A program made the position numbers and the translations under genes. This document shows positions 58,138 to 64,000 of a DNA stretch of 64,000 nt, piece after piece. Within the stretch, counting starts at the first letter, position 1. Each line of letters begins with the position of its first letter. The notes under the pieces are model-generated. The model worked only from the letters and a program-made list of their open reading frames with translations. It was not told the origin of the DNA and made no database searches. Source of the stretch: Silene conica (Eukaryota > Streptophyta > Magnoliopsida > Caryophyllales > Caryophyllaceae); the NCBI GenBank assembly GCA_029255685.2, contig CM055318.2:28198001-28262000 (forward strand), written 5' to 3'.

Positions 58138-58790
58138 CCATTTTCATATAATTTATCAATGGATCAATTAGTTTCTACATAACTATAAAATAATTATGTT
58201 ATTAAAAAAACACACTTTTACAAAACTATAACTTATAAAATAATATTTTAATAAATAAAACATATTATATCCTTTGTAAAATAATAAAATATTGTAATAT
58301 ATCCTTTATTATATCTATTTATACATCGCATGAGATAATACCTTTATATATTACCTTTTATTTTATTCAAAAAAATATATATTTTCTAATATTCACATAT
58401 TATTTTATATTAGGTATACCAAATGTAACTCTTATTCGTGTATACATCAACCAAACTATTAAGTTGTTTTTAGATTAATTAATATATTTTGGCCCAACTT
58501 TCACATAATTTTTCAATAGGTCAATTTACATCTACATACGTATAAATTAATTATTATACATAATAAAAACACTGTTTTAGAAAACTATAAACTAAAAGCA
58601 TAATACTTTACTAAAAAACATAATATATCCCTTATCATCCCTTTTTAGATTAATAAAAAAAATTGTAATATATTATTTATCATTTCGATTTTTATATGTC
58701 ATGAGATAATACCGCAATATATTACCTTTTATTTTATTCCAAAAAAAAATCTAATATTCACATCTTATTTTATATTAGGTGGACCAATAC
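58138..58790. repeat. About 364-bp diverged tandem duplication in RepHel intron 1
   Basis: Text from cattttcatataatttatca (about 58,139), through gagataataccttta and ccttttattttattc, to tattttatattagg (58,401-58,414) recurs at about 58,504-58,779. The second copy ends at the acceptor used for exon 2; the first copy carries an identical tatattag acceptor at about 58,413. Confidence 0.75.
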
Positions 58791-61700
58791 GACAAACAAG
58801 ACGAGTGTCATCACCTGCCAATGTTCATATTGACCATACGGCGTCACTTACCTCTGACACAACAGGTTCATAAAAAATCATGATTACAAATACAATATTT
58901 ACCATAGTGAATATGCAAATTAAAATCTTATTCGCGTATACATCATGACTATATAGATAACGGTACTTCAAATGTCCTTGAGCGATTAGTAAGAGAATTA
59001 TGTGCAACATTTGGTGAATCTTATGATGATTTTAGTCCTTTGATACCACAACCTGAGGAAACACCCCGCAGTGCAGAAATTCACTCTTCTCAGTTGACCG
59101 ATGAAGGTAAGGTTAATTATACTTATTTTATTAAATATATTCATTTTAATATGTGTTCAAAAATTTGAATATTACTTACAAATGATATGTATTTTCAACC
59201 GTAATCTGTTGTTTATAACTTAACTACGCAGGTAGCGTTGATCGATCAGATGTCATCGACTGATTAGTAAGAGAATTATGTTCAGACTTTGGTGAAACTT
59301 ATGATGACTTCGATAATTCAATTTCCCAATACGAAGAATTAGTCAGTGGACATGAAAGAAATTCACTCCGCTCAAACGGAGAATGTTCCCAACGTCGACA
59401 AAATCAATCCTCCCAGTTTATCAATGAAGGTTAGTTTATTTTATGCTACATATCGGTCTATTACAAATAAATATAAATAGTTACTTTAAATAAAAATTAA
59501 CGCTCTCATATTATTGTGACATTTCTTTTTTTCAGTTCTTGAGGGATACTGGGATATTGGAGACCCGGAATATGAGTGTCAAAAATGTAGGGCACAAATG
59601 TGGTATCAAGAAAGAAAAGAGAAAAAAAAGGGTACTAAATGCCCTAAGTTCTCATTGTGTTGCTCCGATGGCAAAGTCGTGCTGCCGTATTTAAAAGAAC
59701 CGCCTCGACTTCTAAAGTCCCTATTAAGTAGACAACATCGCTTAAGTAAGCATTTTATTGAGAATATTCGAGCTTATAATGCAATGTTTTCGTTCACATC
59801 TATGGGTGGCAAGATTAATCACTCCGTCAATCAAGGTCGAGGTCCATACACATTCAGGATGGGAGGCCAAAACATTCATCGAATAGGAAGTTTGTTGCCA
59901 TCGGCTGGATCAGTGCCTAAATTTTGTCAGTTATACATATATGACACTGAAGAAGAAGTTGAAAATCGAAAAAACGCACTCAGGTATATGATATAAGATT
60001 CAAAAGTGTTAGATTCTTATTTTATCGGATTATTGAAAAATATCAATCGTTCATTATTTATTCGGCCAATTAAAAAAATCACCTTATCATTAATTAATTG
60101 TGAATGCAGCCAGAATACTCCACATAGATATGATGATGAGCTGATAGAATTGTTGCAAAAGATGGTCGATGAAGAAAATCCTGTTGCAAAGAACTTTAGG
60201 ATGGCTAGGGATAGACTATCTTCGGATGGAGACGTTGATGTGAGTATCCGACTCATCTCTAGAAGAGACACGGGCGGAAGAACATATAATCGCCCAACGG
60301 CTTCAGAGGTGGCAGCATTGATTGAGGGTGATTTGGGTCCAAACATGGATACCCGAGATATTATTGTTCAAAAGTCGTGCGGCCGTTTACAACGCATATC
60401 TGAGCTACACCCGTCATACATGGCCCTACATTATCCTTTATTATTTCCGCGCGGGGAAGACGGTTATCGATTGGGAATTCTTCACGGTGAAGAATCTCTT
60501 GGAATTAGTCAATCTGAAAATGCGCGTAACAAGCTGACACTGAGAGAATGGTTTGCATTCCGTATACAGGATAGACCATTTTTGGTGGAGTCTCCGATAC
60601 TGTTACTAGCCCGTAGACTGTTTCAGCAATTCTTAGTTGATGGCTATACAACGGTTGAAGCTCATAGACTATTGTTTGTACGATTTAAGCAAGACTTACT
60701 TCGCGTGGAAAATTACAATAATCTTTCAAAAGCTGTTCAACAGGGGGACGTTCAACCATCTTCCGCCGGTAGTCGATTTATTGTTCCCCCTTCTTTTGTT
60801 AGAGGTGGGCCATACATGAGAGTGAATTACCTTGATACGATGACCATTTGTAGGTGGTTCGGTTACCCTGATCTCTTTATCACGTTTACATGTAATCCCA
60901 AATGGCCCGAAATCACCCGGTTTGTTACTAAGAGGGGTCTTAATCCCGAGGACCGTCCTGATATTTTGTGTCGTGTATTCAATATTAAGCTCGAAGAGTT
61001 GATGACTGATTTCAATGATCGCCATATATTTGGTAGGGTTAGAGCAGGTATGCACTAATTCTTCTGTCGTGTTTAATATCTTTTACATAATCTAACATGA
61101 CGGAATATATATTCTCTAATGTTTTCGCAATTCTATCACAGTGGTGTACACTATTGAATTTCAGAAGCGTGGTCTTCCCCATGCTCATATCCTATTATTC
61201 TTACATCGAGATGACAAGTTCCCCGAGGCTGCAGATATCGATAAAATCATTTCTGCGGAAATTCCCGATCCTGTCGCGAATCCTGTGCTACATGCTGCCG
61301 TTTCTGCACACATGATTCATGGACCCTGTGGGACTGCAAGACTTTCATCACCGTGCATGGTTGGGTCTAAATGATCAAAACTTTTTCCCAAGAAGTTTAC
61401 TGAAAGAACGACTCTCGACAAAGACGGCTACCCCGTGTATAAGAGAAGTCAAACAGGACCCACAATATATAAGGACGGAGTGGCAGTTGGCAATGGATTC
61501 GTTGTTCCATATAATCCGCAATTGCTATTGAAGTATCGTGCACATATCAACGTGGAGTGGTGTAACCAGTCGCGAGCGATCAAATATCTTTTCAAGTATA
61601 TAAATAAAGGATCTGATCGAGTGACAATGCAGTCTTCCTATAGACGCCGCAATGACGAAGATCCTGAGCAGGTAGATGAAATTAAACGATTCTACGATTG

Positions 61701-64000
61701 TTGGTACCTTTCAGCATGTGAGGCTACGTGGAGGATATTCGCATTTGACATTCACCATAGGACACCCGCCGTTGAAAGACTGCAGTTTCACCTTCCTGGC
61801 GAACAGAGCGTTATTTTTAATGATGAAGATCCTATTGACGAGGTCGTAGGTAAATCATCGATGGGAGTGTCAAAGTTTCTTTCTTGGATGAAGATGAATA
61901 ACAGTGACGAGGAAGACGTGCAAGTAGCTAAGGAGCTATTGTACTGTCAAATCCCAACGAAGTTTGTGTGGAATAGAGAGAAGCGGGAGTGGAGCCTTAG
62001 GAAAAGAAAGTTTGCGATAGGCAGGTTGCAACATGTACCACCGACTTGTGGTGAATTATATTACATGAGGATGTTGTTGAACCATGTAAAGGGGCCAAAA
62101 AGCTATGAGGACATAAGAACAGTGAACGATATTCTATATCCCACGTATAGAGAAGCGTGTTATGCTTTTGGCTTGATCGGTGACGATAGAGAGTACATTG
62201 ATGCGATAGAGCAAGCAAGCGAATGGGGATCTGGATTTTATCTTAGAAACCTTTTTGCGACTTTATTGTTCTGTGGGGCGTTAGCCATGCCCAGTAGAGT
62301 CTGGGAGAAAACATGGCCCCTTTTATCGGATGATATCCTTCGCAGGCAACGCAATATTTTTCATAACCCAGGTATTTCTTAATTATGATGATTTGGGTTT
62401 TGTTTGTTTAGTTTATATTCATTGTACATGATGTTAATGATTATAAAAATTACACATGGCGCATGATAAAATATAAGAGAATAGTTGTCATCACGTTATG
62501 ATGAAACCGTAAAACTCATTACAGGTTTAGAACTAACCGAAGAGGAGTTGAAAAATTATGCTTTGATCGACATTGAAGAATCACTCCAGTTAAATGGGAG
62601 TAGTTTAGCAAGATTCGAAGGAATGCCCCAACCTGATACATCGACAATGTCACATCACGGGAACATGTTGATCATGGATGAGTTGTCTTATATCAGAGAA
62701 TCGTTGCAGTCAGAACACATGTCCCTACTATCTTCAATGACTAATGAACAAAGGTCTGTCTATAATCAAATTATGGAAGCTGTTGCGTCTAATCAAGGAG
62801 GGGTGTTCTTTGTATATGGATATGGGGGGACGGGTAAAACATTCATATGGCGAACTTTGTGTGCTGAGTTGAGGAGTCGAGGTGAAATTGTTTTGCCCGT
62901 TGCATCTAGCGGAATTGCAGCAACGTTGATACCTGGTGGTAGAACAGCGCACTCAAGATTCGGCATTCCACTCAATGTGACCGAGAATTCTACTTGCCCG
63001 AGAATTAAACCTGGTAGTGATTTAGCAGAACTGTTAATCAAAGCGAAACTCATTATATGGGATGAAGCGCCGATGACTCATAAGCATAGCTTTGAGGCTG
63101 TTGATAAAAGTTTAAAAGATGTCATGCGTGTTGTAGATGCGCGTAATGCGACATTACCATTTGGTGGTAAAGTGGTAGTTTTTGGTGGCGATTTTCGCCA
63201 AACATTACCAGTTGTTCCAAAAGGTAGTAGAACTGACATTGTGCATGCTTCTCTTTGTTCATCATATTTATGGAGTTCGTGTAAGGTATGTTCAAAACCA
63301 TTTTACGATTGGCTATTACAACCTTATTCAATTATTTTCTATCTTTATTTAACTCTCTAAACATGTGTCATAAAATTTCAGGTGCTTAAATTGACTAGAA
63401 ATATGCGCTTAGAAGTCGGAAATACAGCAAGCAATGTAGATGAGATAAGGAAATTCTCGGAGTGGATTTTGGAAATTGGAGACGGGTTGGCCGGGGGTCC
63501 AAATGATGGTGAAGTTGACATAGAGTTCCCCGACGATGTACTTATTCAGCACGTGGCAAATCCAATTGCCTCCATCGTAGGTATCACTTATCCCGATCTT
63601 CAAAACCGGATATGGGACGCTGATTATCTTCAGCAAAGGGCAATACTTGCACCGACTCACGAAATAGTTGAAGATGTGAATGATTATGTGTTATCTCTTA
63701 TTCGCGGGGAAGAGAGAACTTACTTAAGCTCTGATGAGATCAGTAAAGATGATGCAACTATAGGTGAGCCTGACCTTTTTTCCACTGAATTTTTGAACAG
63801 TATTAAATGTTCTGGCCTCCCTAAGCATGAGTTGAGATTGAAAATCGGTGCTATGGTTATGCTGCTTAGAAATATTGATCAATCACGTGGTTTATGCAAC
63901 GGCACCAGATTAATTGTGACAAATTTAGGCACCCGCGTAATTAGTTGTAGAGTTTTAACTGGTAGTCATAAAGGTGATCAAGTGCATATTGCTCGCATTA

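Larger units (their letters stand above)
48624..64000 (+). mobile_element. Large autonomous-type Helitron (5' end present, 3' end off-window)
   Basis: The 5' terminus TCTATCTCTATAAAATGG follows an A at 48,623, as expected for insertion between A and T. This terminus is closely matched over about 60 bp by that of the small Helitron at 50,771. All three gene modules inside (two RPA-like genes and RepHel) are on the plus strand, as usual for plant Helitrons. The element exceeds 15.3 kb and also contains a nested Helitron and a hAT MITE. Assignment of everything to one element is an inference, since the 3' end is not visible. Confidence 0.8.
56414..64000 (+). pseudogene. RepHel: Helitron RepHel (HUH Rep plus PIF1 helicase), partial at window end, two in-frame stops
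   Basis: RepHel nicks and transfers one strand (Rep) and unwinds it (helicase) in rolling-circle transposition. Proposed exons: 56414-56480, 58779-58865, 58957-59106, 59232-59429, 59536-59983, 60110-61047, 61142-62371, 62525-63285, 63382 to beyond 64,000, with consistent phase throughout. Visible motifs: Helitron N-region YWDIGDPEYECQKC; core RWFGYPDLFITFTCNPKWPE; HUH motif GLPHAHILLFLH; Y2 motif IKYLFKYINKGSD; Walker A YGYGGTGKTF; Walker B IIWDEAPM; GGDFRQTLPVV; LTRNMRL; GLCNGTRLIVTNLG. The final helicase motif is off-window. Stops: TGA 59,261-59,263 and TGA 61,372-61,374. The first three exons are less certain than the rest. Exons 3 and 4 are duplicates of each other. Confidence 0.9.

Noticed and set aside
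60017..60346. 109-codon minus-strand frame
   Set aside because: It is antisense to conserved RepHel coding sequence.
61372..61374. Read-through or recoding of the TGA in RepHel
   Set aside because: There is no structural signal, and a second stop exists upstream; nonsense mutation or base-call error is simpler.
1..64000. CRISPR arrays, bacterial operons, rRNA or genuine tRNA genes
   Set aside because: The sequence is plant nuclear in character; tRNA-like signals found belong to SINEs or transposons, and no spaced short direct repeats of CRISPR type were seen.

Overview
The window reads as nuclear DNA of a flowering plant, most likely a eudicot; repeat flavour vaguely suggests Caryophyllales, but I cannot place it firmly. 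It is AT-rich, its genes are split by GT-AG introns, and most of it is transposable elements. I recognise two ordinary host genes and several mobile-element genes. Exon models were built by hand from splice signals and reading-frame continuity; none has transcript support.

Left part (1-15,600): diverged tandem repeats and MITEs, then an 11-coding-exon gene on the minus strand (3,632-14,088, with a further 5'UTR exon to about 14,280). It encodes an ERGIC3/Erv46-type ER-Golgi cargo receptor. Its introns hold a SINE with target-site duplications, a hAT element with an 8-bp duplication and a nested pair of MITEs.

Middle-left (15,600-33,150) is gene-free nested repeat. It contains part of an LTR interrupted by a 2.2-kb Mutator-like element with a perfect 9-bp duplication. 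Next come a minus-strand Copia remnant (LTR, tRNA-Met primer site, gag) with a palindrome-rich hAT MITE inside, a probable solo LTR with a complete 581-bp TRIM retroelement inside it, and a candidate Helitron carrying a diverged 380-bp tandem array.

Middle-right (33,150-48,530): an 8-exon plus-strand gene (33,215-39,776) for a MAPR4/neudesin-like cytochrome b5-fold protein, with MITEs, a SINE and a 19-bp perfect hairpin in its introns. Downstream lies a complete 3.83-kb mariner-like element (42,765-46,594) with TIRs, TA target duplication, an intact DD39D transposase and a second, unrecognised 147-codon ORF on the opposite strand. A C-rich block and AT-rich spacer follow.

Right part (48,624 to beyond 64,000): the 5' end and most of a large autonomous-type Helitron inserted in a Stowaway MITE. 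It carries two tandem RPA70-like genes and the RepHel gene (HUH Rep plus PIF1-type helicase), which runs off the window end. The first RPA gene is split by a 694-bp non-autonomous Helitron with a related 5' end, inserted in the opposite orientation; the second RPA gene supplies the paralogous empty site. The second RPA gene has one in-frame stop and RepHel has two, so this copy is probably recently disabled. The Rep would nick and transfer the element strand, the helicase unwind it, and the RPA-like proteins coat single strands during rolling-circle transposition; this is inferred from what is known of the families.
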